From assembly GCA_011524395.1 (NCBI GenBank), contig WTKN01000203.1:1-45488 (forward strand): a stretch of DNA of 45,488 nt. The letters run 5' to 3'. Origin of the DNA: Moorena sp. SS36440bin_2. GTDB lineage: Bacteria; Cyanobacteriota; Cyanobacteriia; Cyanobacteriales; Coleofasciculaceae. Positions 7,905-16,244 of the stretch are shown one piece after another. The notes beneath the pieces were generated by a model. That model saw only the letters and a program-made list of their open reading frames with translations, did not search any database and had not been told where the DNA came from. Every line of letters begins with the position of its first letter. Position 1 is the first letter of the stretch. Both the position numbers and the translations under genes were made by a program.

Positions 7905-10037
7905 ATGAATTGGAACCGTATTTGGAAAATAGGGGTGGGAGTCGCGATCGCACTAGTTTTGGCCATTGTTGCCTACCTGGTGATAGCACAACAGAATCGA
8001 CCCATCCCGGATATAGGCTCTACAGGCACCAGTAACCCTGAGCCAGAGGTGGTTGACTCAGATACAGAGCCTTTTACTCTACAACTGCTCCATGCTTCAG
8101 ATTTTGAGGCTGGACTAGCCGCATTGGAAGATGCTCCTCGGTTTTCCGCCGTTCTGAATGCCCTCAAGGACGACTACCCCAATACCCTTGTCCTATCCTC
8201 TGGAGACAACTACATTCCCAGTCCGTTCCTGTTTGCTGGCAGCGACCCTAGGTTGAACGACACCCCTGTGGGAGAGGCTAGTATTGGTCATGCCAATATC
8301 GAAATCCACAATCAACTCGGTATCCAAGCTTCCACCTTTGGGAATCACGATTTCGATCTGGGCAGCAAGGAAGTGCGGGATATCATTCAACCAGATGGAG
8401 CTTACCGTGGGGCGCTGTTTCCCTATCTCAGTGAAAACATCGATTATAGCACAGACCCTAACCTCTCCAGCCTGATCACGGCAAACGGTCAAGAAGTCAG
8501 TACTATTCCGCCAGGACAGGTTGCGGGGACTGCAGTGATTACCGTCAATGGTGAGCAAATTGGTATTGTGGGAGCAAGCACACCCCTTCTGCCTACCATC
8601 TCTTCCTCTGATGGAGTCACGGTGTTCCCGGAAAATCCAACAGACTATGATGCCCTGGCTGCTAACATCCAAACTGCGGTGGATGAACTGACGGCTACAG
8701 GCATCAACAAGATTATTCTCCTAGCTCACATGCAACAGTTGACCATTGAGCGGGATGAGTTAGCCCCTCGTTTGCGGGATGTAGATATAATCGTGGCGGG
8801 AGGGTCTCACACCTTGCTGTCTGATGCCACGGATCGTCTGCGGCTGGGAGATACCAGTGGCGGTATTTATCCTATTCTCAAAACCAATGGAGATGGAAAT
8901 GCGATCGCTATTGTGAACACGGATGCCACCTATAAGTATGTGGGTCGTCTGGTGGTGGACTTTGATGCAAACGGTATCCTTATTCCCAGCAGTATTGACC
9001 CCAACATTAGTGGAGCCTACGCCACAGATGATCAAGGAGTTGAAGCGGTAGGAGGAACCCCAGACCCAGAGGTTGTAGAAATTACCAATACCCTGGATGA
9101 AGTGATCAGTACTCAGGATAGCAATATTTTTGGCAATACCAAAGTTTTTCTACGAGGCGATCGCGCTTTTGTCCGTACCCAAGAAACCAACCTGGGTAAC
9201 CTAACCGCTGATGCTAACCTGACCTATGCCAAAACTGTAGATGCTACAACCGTGTTTTCCTTCAAAAATGGAGGTGGCATCCGTTCCAACATTGGAGTAA
9301 TTAGCGCTGCTAACGGTGGCATCGACCCCAATGACTTTGAACTATTGCCCCCAGCAGCCAATCCTGAGGTGGGCAAGGAAGAAGGGGAAGTTTCCCAACT
9401 CGACATCACCAACTCCCTCCGTTTCAATAATGGAGTTACCCTGTTTACTGTCACGGCGGATCAATTGCTGGAAACCATCGAGGATGCGGTAGCGGCAACA
9501 GCTCCAGGTGTGACTCCCGGCCAGTTTCCCCAAGTCGGTCGGCTTAAATTTAGCTTTGATAGCACTAGTCCTGCCAATGATCGGGTTCTGTCTCTGGTTG
9601 TCCTGGACGATCAAGACCAAGTTATCGATGTAGTGGCTCAAAATGGTGAATTAGTGGGGGATCCCAGCCGCACGTTTCGTGGTGTTACCATTAGCTACGT
9701 GGCTGATGGCGCTCCCTTATCCACCTTCTTGAGTGCCAATCCAGCTTTGTTCAATCGGGTTGATTTCTGGGGTGAGCCGGATAGTAATGGTAATGGCGTT
9801 TTAGATCCTGACGAAGACCTCAACAAAAACGGCATCCGAGATGGTGCGATCGCTGAACCCTTCGAGGGTTTTGCCAATTTTGCCTCCTTTGGTTCCGAGC
9901 AGGATGCCCTGGCAGAATACCTCCATGAATTCTTCCCCACGGCAGCTAATCCCTTTAATCAGGCCGATACTGACCCAACATTGGACGAGCGAATTCAGAA
10001 CCTGGCTTTCCGGGAAGATACGGTCATTCCTGAATAA
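7905..10037 (+). CDS. Membrane-anchored 5'-nucleotidase-type metallophosphoesterase
   Basis: The 710-residue protein has an N-terminal membrane anchor (about residues 9-28) and a large outside domain. Metallophosphoesterase motifs are 'LLHASDFEAG', 'LVLSSGDNYIPS', 'FGNHDFDLG', 'LLAHMQQ' and 'IIVAGGSHTLL', giving a two-metal site. The C-terminal half has the 5'-nucleotidase pattern 'NLGNLTADAN' and 'FKNGGGIRSN'. Near the end, 'DSNGNGVLDPDED' followed by 'NKNGIRDG' looks like a Ca-binding EF-hand pair inserted in the C-terminal domain. It should release phosphate from nucleotides or other phosphomonoesters outside the membrane. Substrate choice and any phosphate control are not visible; no Pho box was recognised with confidence. 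Confidence 0.85.
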   Translation: MNWNRIWKIGVGVAIALVLAIVAYLVIAQQNRPIPDIGSTGTSNPEPEVVDSDTEPFTLQLLHASDFEAGLAALEDAPRFSAVLNALKDDYPNTLVLSSGDNYIPSPFLFAGSDPRLNDTPVGEASIGHANIEIHNQLGIQASTFGNHDFDLGSKEVRDIIQPDGAYRGALFPYLSENIDYSTDPNLSSLITANGQEVSTIPPGQVAGTAVITVNGEQIGIVGASTPLLPTISSSDGVTVFPENPTDYDALAANIQTAVDELTATGINKIILLAHMQQLTIERDELAPRLRDVDIIVAGGSHTLLSDATDRLRLGDTSGGIYPILKTNGDGNAIAIVNTDATYKYVGRLVVDFDANGILIPSSIDPNISGAYATDDQGVEAVGGTPDPEVVEITNTLDEVISTQDSNIFGNTKVFLRGDRAFVRTQETNLGNLTADANLTYAKTVDATTVFSFKNGGGIRSNIGVISAANGGIDPNDFELLPPAANPEVGKEEGEVSQLDITNSLRFNNGVTLFTVTADQLLETIEDAVAATAPGVTPGQFPQVGRLKFSFDSTSPANDRVLSLVVLDDQDQVIDVVAQNGELVGDPSRTFRGVTISYVADGAPLSTFLSANPALFNRVDFWGEPDSNGNGVLDPDEDLNKNGIRDGAIAEPFEGFANFASFGSEQDALAEYLHEFFPTAANPFNQADTDPTLDERIQNLAFREDTVIPE

Positions 10038-10109
10038 CCAAGGATTGCTGAATCAAGAGATTAAATGAGTGGGGTGGGCATCCTGTCTGCCCGAACATGA
10101 AACCCACTG

Positions 10110-10208
10110 GACTGACACAGCTAAAATGGTGCTTTAGTAAAATCCCTTATCCCTTGTAAATTAAGGTTTTTACCAAAAATATATTCTACTACTTTAGCTG
10201 TGTCAGTC
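10110..10208. mobile_element. MITE with 16-base perfect terminal inverted repeats
   Basis: GACTGACACAGCTAAA at 10110-10125 is exactly inverted at 10193-10208. The 99-base unit has an AT-rich core and no open reading frame, which is the build of a non-autonomous DNA transposon. No clear target duplication is visible. No transposase with matching ends is present in the window. Confidence 0.75.
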
Positions 10209-10238
10209 TACTACTCATTATAATGGTTCCCCTTTGTT

Positions 10239-10478
10239 ATGGAAAAATTATAAAAGTACCGATTAATAATTCGCAAACTATTAACTAATCATGCCAGATT
10301 AGAAGCGACTAATTCAGATTCAGAGATTGAAGATAAACTTATTTTTGACACAGAACATGACCATTATCAACTTCTAGATATCGGCTGGGATGGACTCAAA
10401 AGAGTTTATAACTGTTTCATCCATTTAGATATCAAAGATGGTAGAATTTGGATTCAGCGAAATATGACAGAAGCTCCT
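10239..10478 (+). pseudogene. xisI: xisI-like gene, 5' part, broken
   Basis: Reading from ATG 10239 gives MEKL, then a stop at codon 5, then an otherwise open frame containing 'LIFDTEHDHYQLL', 'IGWDGLKRVY' and 'HLDIKDGRIWIQRNMTEA'. This is the pattern of XisI, the small partner of XisH first named from the fdxN-element excision control genes of Anabaena. After 'NMTEA' the similarity ends and the IscB element begins; the expected continuation reappears at 12003. No xisH gene is in the window. Confidence 0.75.
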
Positions 10479-10504
10479 AGTTTAAGCCTTGGTAATTCCC
10501 GGTA

Positions 10505-10724
10505 ACCCCTGGAAAAGTACCTGACTAGGATGCAGGCTAAGGATTCAGTCCTACGTTGATTTGGTTATGACACCCAGGAATGACCTCCAGTTCCTGGCTC
10601 TGTCGCTAATCATTAAGGTGAAGGCAAAATGTGTGGTTAGCCTAACAAGCCATTTCAACATTGCCGTTCGCGCAAGCGTGTGCGAAGCACTTGGAAAACA
10701 TAACCGACTTGAGACGCACTAAAA
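10505..10724 (+). ncRNA. Predicted IscB omega-RNA (HEARO-type)
   Basis: About 220 non-coding bases directly precede iscB, the usual place for its guide-bearing RNA. Visible hairpins are CCAGGAA/TTCCTGG with a 10-base loop (about 10573-10597), TAGGAT...GTCCTA (about 10528-10555), GTTAG/CTAAC near 10638, and a TTCGC/GCGAA hairpin at about 10669-10688. Family knowledge: in IscB systems the guide is the 5' end of this RNA and comes from DNA just outside the left end, here xisI. Exact ends need covariance modelling or RNA data. Confidence 0.55.
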
Positions 10725-11984
10725 ATGCAAAATTACATATTTATCATTGACACGAACAAACAACCACTAAATCCCATTTCGCCAAAGAAAGCACGCCGAT
10801 TATTGGAAAAAGGTAAAGCGGCTGTCTTTAGGATGTACCCATTCACGATCATCTTAAAGACAGCGATCGACAATCCTACTATCTCTCCATGCCAAATCAA
10901 GATAGATCCTGGCAGTAAGAAAACAGGATTTGCCTTAGTTCAAGACGATCAAGTAATTTGGGGTATGGAACTAGAACATAGGGGAGGATTAATCAAGAAA
11001 AAGTTAGATTATAGAGGCGCTGCAAGGCGTGGAAGACGCAACCGAAATACCCGATATAGAAAGCCCAGGTTCCTTAATCGTAAGCGTCCAAAAGGATGGC
11101 TCACTCCTAGTCTGGAACACAGAATTTTAACTATCCAGACCTGGGTAAAACGATTAATTAAATTCTGTCCGGTTAATGAAATTTGGGTCGAGAGGGTTAA
11201 ATTCGATACTCAGAAAATGCAGAATCCGGAAATCAATGGTGTTGAGTACCAACAAGGGGAATTGGCTGGGTACGAAGTTAGAGAGTATCTACTTGAAAAA
11301 TGGGGGAGGGAATGCGCTTACTGTGGCAAGCAAAATATACCTCTACAGATCGAGCACATTCATCCCAAATCCAAGGGGGGAAGCGATCGCGTGAGTAATC
11401 TTTGCTTGGCCTGTGAAAAATGCAATCAACGAAAAGGAAATAAGCCTATAGAGGAATTTCTAAAAAAGAAACCAAGTCTACTTCAGAAGATCAAAACCAA
11501 AGCCAAACAGTCATTAAAGGATCCGGCGGCGGTGAATGCAACTCGTAACAAATTAGTCAAAGTACTTCGAAGGATGAAACCCGTGGTTACTGGAACAGGA
11601 GCACAAACTAAGTACAACCGGACTAAATTAGGATTCCCTAAAGAGCATTGGATTGATGCCGCTTGCGTTGGAGATATCAAGCCTCTGTCCTTGAGGACTA
11701 CTCAGCCCCTGTTAGTCAATTGTAAAGGACAAGGAGGCAGACAAAAAGCGGCACTAAATAAGTACGGTTACCCCATCCGGCACAATCCATTGAAGCCTAT
11801 TAAAGGCTGGATGACTGGAGATATAGCTAGACACCAAAAACTAGGAATAGGTAAAGTTACTCCCAGGAGTAAAGGAAGTTTTGGATTTACTCCGTTGGGC
11901 ATGAAGGGTTACAAAAGCTGCAAATCTCAGGATATATCAGCAATACATCGAAAAGATGGATACATTTACAGCTTTTGCAAGTAA
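10725..11984 (+). CDS. iscB: IscB RNA-guided nuclease
   Basis: This 419-residue protein has the full IscB layout. An N-terminal PLMP-type domain carries 'PLNPISPKKARRLLEKGKA'. RuvC-I is 'IKIDPGSKKTGFAL' (D61). An Arg-rich bridge helix covers about residues 97-120. RuvC-II is 'EIWVERVKFDTQ' (E156). The HNH domain has 'CAYCGK...LQIEHIHPKSKGG' (H211) with two Cys pairs that bind zinc, and RuvC-III is 'HWIDAACVGD' (H308, D311). All catalytic residues are present, so it should be an active omega-RNA-guided DNA nuclease, the ancestor type of Cas9. It is immediately preceded by its RNA region and lies inside a broken xisI gene. Confidence 0.93.
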   Translation: MQNYIFIIDTNKQPLNPISPKKARRLLEKGKAAVFRMYPFTIILKTAIDNPTISPCQIKIDPGSKKTGFALVQDDQVIWGMELEHRGGLIKKKLDYRGAARRGRRNRNTRYRKPRFLNRKRPKGWLTPSLEHRILTIQTWVKRLIKFCPVNEIWVERVKFDTQKMQNPEINGVEYQQGELAGYEVREYLLEKWGRECAYCGKQNIPLQIEHIHPKSKGGSDRVSNLCLACEKCNQRKGNKPIEEFLKKKPSLLQKIKTKAKQSLKDPAAVNATRNKLVKVLRRMKPVVTGTGAQTKYNRTKLGFPKEHWIDAACVGDIKPLSLRTTQPLLVNCKGQGGRQKAALNKYGYPIRHNPLKPIKGWMTGDIARHQKLGIGKVTPRSKGSFGFTPLGMKGYKSCKSQDISAIHRKDGYIYSFCK

Positions 11985-12002
11985 TTAATTACCGGATACT
12001 AC

Positions 12003-12038
12003 CGGGAAATTATCGTCCTAGCCTTTCCTGATCGCTGA
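12003..12038 (+). pseudogene. xisI: xisI-like gene, 3' remnant
   Basis: The frame reads 'REIIVLAFPDR' then stop, matching the '(P)REDIVLAF' stretch that follows the 'WIQ' region in XisI proteins. It resumes the gene interrupted at 10478. The remainder of the gene is lost where the repeat at 12035 begins. Confidence 0.55.
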
Positions 12039-12092
12039 CCGCTGACCGCTGAACGCTGAACGCGCACGCGTGCGCGTAGCGCATATGCTTAC
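12035..12092. repeat. GCTGACC/GCTGAACG repeat with 16-base palindrome
   Basis: Four GCTGA-type units run into CGCGCACGCGTGCGCG, a perfect 16-base palindrome, and then TAGCGCATATGCTTAC. It is related to the repeats at 57, 7756 and 35269. The palindrome core CGCACGCGTGCG recurs near 35358. Confidence 0.6.
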
Positions 12093-12118
12093 GTACTAAT
12101 AGCTTTTCTGACTCAACA

Positions 12119-13135
12119 ATGAAGACTCCTTGGTTAAAATTACTTCTCTTCAAACTTTTCCTCAGTTTCCTGACAGTATGCCTAGTCCTTGGCACTCCCA
12201 CACAAGTCAAGGCATCTCCCACGGTAAATAGCTGCCCTGAAGGTATGACCTTAATTCCTGGGGGCACTTTCAAGATGGGTTCCGACGTTTACTATCCTTC
12301 CGAGCGCTCTGCGGACGATGTTACCGTTAAGAGCTTCTGCATCGATAAATACGAAGTCACTAATGCCGAATTTGCCAAATTTGTCAAGGAAACGGGTTAT
12401 ATTACAGTAGCAGAGCGTCCCCTCTCCTCGGAACAGTTTCCCGACTTACCAGAGGAACAACGGGCACCTGGTTCCCTAGTCTTTCAGATGCCGGACAATG
12501 GTGTTAGACCAGTGGGTTACCTGAGCTGGTGGAAGTGGACTCCTGGGGCTGACTGGCGACATCCCTTTGGTCCAAAGAGCAAGATTAGAGGTAGAAATAA
12601 CTATCCCGTCGTCCATGTTGCCTATGAAGACGTTCAAGCCTATGCTAAGTGGGCAGGAAAGTCAGTACCCACAGAAGCCCAATGGGAATATGCTGCTCAC
12701 GGTGGACTGGATGATGCTACCTACAGCTGGGGTGAGCAATACTCGGCCAAGAAGGCTAATACCTGGCAGGGATTTTTCCCCTTTTTCAACACCAAAGCTG
12801 ATGGTCACACCGGCACTGCACCTGTAGGTTCCTTTGAACCAAATGGTTATGGTTTGTATGACATAACTGGTAATGTTTGGGAGTGGACTTCAGATTGGTA
12901 TAGCATAGGTCACGATGGCAAAGCCCACAGCCTTAATCCTATAGGACCTAATCAAAAAGAAAGCTTCGACCCCAGAGAACCGGGTGTTGCTAAACATGTA
13001 ATTAAAGGCGGGTCTTACCTGTGTGCTCCTAATTATTGTAGTCGCTATCGTCCTGCTGCTCGGGAGTCTCAATCACCGGATACAGGAACGACTCACATTG
13101 GATTTCGGTTAGTTAAGCCTGATAATTTTTCCTAA
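12119..13135 (+). CDS. Exported formylglycine-generating enzyme (SUMF1 family)
   Basis: The 338-residue product has a signal peptide (about residues 1-32, ending near 'TQVKA') and one FGE-sulfatase domain. N-terminal landmarks are 'CPEGMTLIPGGTFKMGS' and 'SFCIDKYEVTNAEFAKFV'; later ones are 'YPVVHVAYEDVQAYAKWAG', 'PTEAQWEYAAHGG' and 'DITGNVWEWTSDWY'. The copper-binding active-site pair is present in 'GGSYLCAPNYCSRYRPAARE' (about C302 and C307). Many relatives called FGE lack these Cys, so this one is probably a true enzyme turning Cys into formylglycine in sulfatase-type CxPxR sites. No sulfatase or phosphonate-monoester hydrolase gene is in the window, so its target lies elsewhere. Confidence 0.88.
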   Translation: MKTPWLKLLLFKLFLSFLTVCLVLGTPTQVKASPTVNSCPEGMTLIPGGTFKMGSDVYYPSERSADDVTVKSFCIDKYEVTNAEFAKFVKETGYITVAERPLSSEQFPDLPEEQRAPGSLVFQMPDNGVRPVGYLSWWKWTPGADWRHPFGPKSKIRGRNNYPVVHVAYEDVQAYAKWAGKSVPTEAQWEYAAHGGLDDATYSWGEQYSAKKANTWQGFFPFFNTKADGHTGTAPVGSFEPNGYGLYDITGNVWEWTSDWYSIGHDGKAHSLNPIGPNQKESFDPREPGVAKHVIKGGSYLCAPNYCSRYRPAARESQSPDTGTTHIGFRLVKPDNFS

Positions 13136-13171
13136 ATCTGAAAAAATTATATAACATTTATTGCATCAAAG

Positions 13172-13199
13172 TCCCCCTTTTTCAGGGGGATTACTTTTT
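13172..13199 (+). terminator. Rho-independent terminator after the FGE gene
   Basis: TCCCCC pairs with GGGGGA around a T-rich loop and is followed by TTACTTTTTG, 36 bases after the stop codon. Confidence 0.7.
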
Positions 13200-13407
13200 G
13201 CCTTATGGGAAAGACAATTGCTATAGAATTGATTATTTGCTTCGTTAAGCTTTTCAGTATTTAGACTGACATGTGTCTGAAAAAAACGCTCATTATAGCT
13301 TTTTTTAACGAACCCTAAAACTCCCAAAAAAAACTTTTTAAAACCCTTGACAATTAAAATTATAATCATTACAATAATCAATATAAACCAAGTTAAACTT
13401 TTTCACG

Positions 13408-13608
13408 ATGTCAGAAACCTTTACTCGCAATTTCAAGAAACAACCGACTCAGCACACTCTGAAAGGTCCTCGTCAATCAGTAATTGAGAGTATGCAGATG
13501 CTGTATGCCCTAGGCTATGCCGAGATTGCTGAGTGGACTCCTCTGGAACCGACTAATATTCCAGGTGAAGTAATGACGACTATGACCAAGTATTGGTTAT
13601 TACCATAA
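13408..13608 (+). CDS. Small conserved-looking hypothetical protein
   Basis: A 66-residue soluble protein with no signal peptide or membrane segment. It has a short basic, Gln/Thr-rich start ('TRNFKKQPTQHTLKGPRQS') and a compact core ('VIESMQMLYALGYAEIAEW'). I recall similar short proteins of unknown function in cyanobacteria, but cannot name a family. It stands alone between a terminator upstream and hairpins downstream. Codon use looks normal for the window, which supports it as a real gene. Confidence 0.6.
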   Translation: MSETFTRNFKKQPTQHTLKGPRQSVIESMQMLYALGYAEIAEWTPLEPTNIPGEVMTTMTKYWLLP

Positions 13609-13619
13609 CACCTTGTCTT

Positions 13620-13663
13620 GATGCAGTCGCTCATGGGGGAAACCCCCAAGACCGCGCTGCATC
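13620..13663. repeat. REP-like nested hairpin
   Basis: GATGCAG and CTGCATC form the outer stem and GGGGGAAACCCCC an inner hairpin. A second G/C hairpin, GGGGGGG-TTTT-CCCCCC at 13675-13691, follows. The pair directly follows the small hypothetical gene. Confidence 0.6.
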
Positions 13664-13732
13664 GCTAAATTTCTGGGGGGGTTTTCCCCCCTTCACCAAG
13701 GGTTTTGGAAACTTCTGACATATGTGATTGAC

Positions 13733-13768
13733 ATAGCCGTGGATAGTATTTCTACGGCTATTTTTTTT
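13733..13768 (+). terminator. Strong rho-independent terminator
   Basis: ATAGCCGT pairs with ACGGCTAT around a 13-base loop and runs into eight T. It would end transcription from the small gene at 13408 before the second HAD gene. Confidence 0.8.
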
Positions 13769-13988
13769 GTAAGTATATGCGCTACGGACACGCTGCGCGA
13801 ACAGCAATCAGCTGACTATAAATGTAAAAACCTACTCCCTCGGTGCGCTAATGCACGTCAACTTTTGCCTCTTGCCTTTTGCCTTTTGCCTTGCGTGTAG
13901 CGCTATATTGACAAGATTGGTTTGGTCGGGAAAAATAGCCTTGTTTGTCTTGAAGCGGATCAGCAATTACAGCCGAAAAGCCTTTATC

Positions 13989-14728
13989 ATGAAAAAAAGA
14001 ACGTTCTTAGTTTTCCTGTCGATTCTCTTATCAGTGTTTTGCCTAGGAGGCTTTATGGCATCTCCCCCTGCGGCTGCGGACTATGACCCCTTAGTCTCTT
14101 GGAATCAGGGTGCGGCTAAGCAAAGGATTTTTGACTTTGTGGAAAAGGTTAGCAATCCCAACAGTGATAACTACGTTCGTCCTAGCGATCGCATCGCGGT
14201 CTTTGATAATGATGGAACCCTGTGGAATGAAAAACCCAAAAATATTTACGGGTTATTTATCAAAGATATGCTAGGTAATGCCTTTTCCACTAAAAGGAAT
14301 GCCATTTTTGAAGATCTCAAACTGCAGGGATTAACACCGGAAGACTATAAACAGAAGGCGAGGTTATTTCTGGATAATTCCAAGCATCCAGACTTTGGAA
14401 TTCCATACATACAGGTTACTTACCAGCCCATGGTTGAACTGGTCAATTATCTCAGGAGTAATGATTTCAAGGTCTATATTTGTTCTGGGGCGGGACTTGA
14501 TTTCATTCGCTCCTATGCCGAAGATGCCTACGGTGTTCCCACTGAAAATATTATTGGTACCACTGTCCAAACCAAGTTTATTACCAAAGACGATGGCTCT
14601 CATGTCTTGGTTAAGACACCAATACTGGTCAAACCCATTAATAATAACGAAGGTAAAGTAGTGGACATTGACCGCTACATTGGTAAAAAACCAATTATTA
14701 CAGTTGGTAATTCCGATGGTGATTTAGC
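13989..14728 (+). pseudogene. Second HAD phosphatase gene, 5' part, split by a TnpB element
   Basis: From ATG 13989 the product begins almost exactly like the HAD protein at 305, including the signal peptide and 'ADYDPLVSWNQG'. Motif I is 'FDNDGTLWNEKP' and motif IV 'GNSDGDL' is still encoded just before the break. The frame upstream to 13851 is open but without merit. At 14728 the coding similarity stops inside a GCA codon; joining 14728 to 16256 restores the frame and gives a 362-residue protein. As it stands the product would lack the last third of the domain. Confidence 0.85.
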
Positions 14729-14734
14729 TGTCCG

Positions 14735-14786
14735 GCAAAATTCATCCCACATCTCAATGCGGATTGAGATGTGGGATGAATTTTGC
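14735..14786. repeat. Perfect 23-base-stem hairpin at the element's left end
   Basis: Bases 14735-14757 and 14764-14786 are exact inverted copies around the loop TGCGGA. It starts six bases from the left junction. This is much longer and more perfect than the imperfect end hairpins usual for IS200/IS605 elements. Confidence 0.8.
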
Positions 14787-14817
14787 ACAGGATCTCTTGG
14801 ATTCGGCAAAGCCGACG

Positions 14818-14931
14818 CTACGCGAACAGGGGGGCTATCAAGCTTCTAAGTAACGATGAGTGAGTCATTCCTCTCCATTCTGCTTCTTGCTCCAACTGTT
14901 TTTTATCAAAATCGGTAAGTCTAATTGTCAT
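14818..14931 (-). CDS. Small ribbon-helix-helix protein of the TnpB element
   Basis: Starting at the internal ATG 14931 the product has 37 residues: 'MTIRLTDFDKKQLEQEAEWR' followed by 'GMTHSSLLRSLIAPLFA'. A basic beta strand then two short helices is the pattern of CopG/MetJ-type ribbon-helix-helix DNA-binding proteins, in a minimal form. The longer reading frame upstream to 15054 crosses the tnpB start and is unlikely. It is transcribed away from tnpB, so an 86-base shared control region lies between them. A repressor role for the element, or an antitoxin-like role, is inference. Confidence 0.55.
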   Translation of the reverse strand: MTIRLTDFDKKQLEQEAEWRGMTHSSLLRSLIAPLFA

Positions 14932-15017
14932 TTTTATTGTTTTTATTTTGACTAGCGGTTTGAATAGCTGCATACTATAATAATTGTAATAGGTCGATAG
15001 ACGAAAGAACAAGAACA

Positions 15018-16244
15018 GTGAGAATCGCTTATCAATACCGCTTACGTCCAACAAAAGAGCAAAAACTCAAGATAGACAATTGGCTGTCTATGCTGTGTGC
15101 TCAGTATAATTATTTGTTAGCTGACCGGTTCAATTGGTACGATAAAAATCGATGTCCTATTAATGCCTGTCCTCTTGTCTGTCACCTTTCTGAATTAAGG
15201 GATAACCCTGATTACTACAGCCAGAAGAAAACTCTCCCAAATCTCAAAAAGACTCATCCTTGGTATAAAGAGATCCACTCACAAGTACTTCAGGATTTAG
15301 TCAAAAGAGTTAAATTAGCCTTTGACCGGTTTATCAAAGGGGATAGTAACGGGAAAAGGAGCGGAAAACCCAGATTCAAAAAGCGGCACCGCTACCGCAC
15401 CTTTACTTACCCTCAAATGAAAGAAGGATGTTTGGAAGGCAATCTGATCAACCTACCAAAAATAGGTAAGGTCAAAATTGTACTACATCGCCCTATCCCT
15501 GATGGCTTTAAGATTAAAACAGCTTCGATCACCAAAAAATGCGATGGCTATTACCTGGTCTTATCCTTAGAAGACAAAACTGTTCCCGAGGTTAAAGCCG
15601 ATATTAATCCTGAATCAATAGTTGGTATTGATGTTGGTCTTAAAGAATTTCTGACCACATCTGAAGGGGAAACTATAGAGATTCCCCAATACTATCGAAA
15701 GTCGCAAAAAAGATTAAAAGTTATCCAAAAACGGGTATCTCGACGGAAAAAAGGAAGCAGTAACAGACTCAAAGCTATCAAGCAGCTTGGTAGACAGCAC
15801 AAAAAACTAGCTGATAAGAGAAAAGACTTTCATTTTAAGACAGCTAATTACCTGCTATCAAAATACGATGTAGTCGTTCATGAAAAACTAAACGTAAAAG
15901 GACTAGCCAAGTCTCGATTGGCTAAATCTGTGCTAGATGCTGGGTGGTCAAGCTTTCTGACAATCTTGACAAGCAAAGCCGAGAATGCTGGCTTGTTGGC
16001 GGTTCCAGTAAGCGCTCAGAATACTTCACAGAATTGTTCCAATTGTGGTAATAAAGTCCCTAAAAAGCTGCATGTAAGGTGGCATTATTGCCCCCATTGT
16101 GGATGCAGCTTGGATCGTGACCATAATGCCGCAATCAATATTAAAAATAGAGCGGTAGGGCAGTCCGTTCTTAAAGCCCAGCGCCTCCTAAGCAATAGCT
16201 GGATTGGCTGGGAAGCCTACACTAAACCCAACGGGTCAGTGTAG
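15018..16244 (+). CDS. tnpB: TnpB RNA-guided nuclease
   Basis: The 408-residue protein begins at GTG 15018 with '[15 protein letters not shown]', the usual TnpB start. A helical/beta recognition region covers about residues 1-195. The RuvC catalytic residues are D205 in '[11 protein letters not shown]', E289 in '[12 protein letters not shown]', and the Asp of '[11 protein letters not shown]' near residue 366. A four-Cys zinc finger is present ('CSNCGNK...CPHCGC'). All key residues are intact, so an active omega-RNA-guided nuclease is expected. A -10-like TATAAT lies at 14976-14981. Its right-end flank, the natural guide source, is the interrupted HAD gene. Confidence 0.93.
   Translation: MRIAYQYRLRPTKEQKLKIDNWLSMLCAQYNYLLADRFNWYDKNRCPINACPLVCHLSELRDNPDYYSQKKTLPNLKKTHPWYKEIHSQVLQDLVKRVKLAFDRFIKGDSNGKRSGKPRFKKRHRYRTFTYPQMKEGCLEGNLINLPKIGKVKIVLHRPIPDGFKIKTASITKKCDGYYLVLSLEDKTVPEVKADINPESIVGIDVGLKEFLTTSEGETIEIPQYYRKSQKRLKVIQKRVSRRKKGSSNRLKAIKQLGRQHKKLADKRKDFHFKTANYLLSKYDVVVHEKLNVKGLAKSRLAKSVLDAGWSSFLTILTSKAENAGLLAVPVSAQNTSQNCSNCGNKVPKKLHVRWHYCPHCGCSLDRDHNAAINIKNRAVGQSVLKAQRLLSNSWIGWEAYTKPNGSV

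Larger units (their letters stand above)
10479..12002 (+). mobile_element. IscB element inserted in xisI
   Basis: The segment lies between the two parts of the broken xisI gene and holds an omega-RNA region followed by iscB. No tnpA transposase is present, so it must have moved with help from elsewhere. End positions are estimates: the left junction falls within about ten bases of 10478 and the right one near 12002. About eleven xisI codons are missing between the flanks. TAATTCCCGGTA near the left end is inverted near the right end as TACCGGGAAATTA, though part of the latter may be xisI sequence. Confidence 0.6.

Noticed and set aside
13851-13988. Extended N terminus of the second HAD gene.
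   Set aside because: The stretch encodes TTTTGCC repeat sequence, and ATG 13989 gives the same signal peptide start as the intact paralogue.
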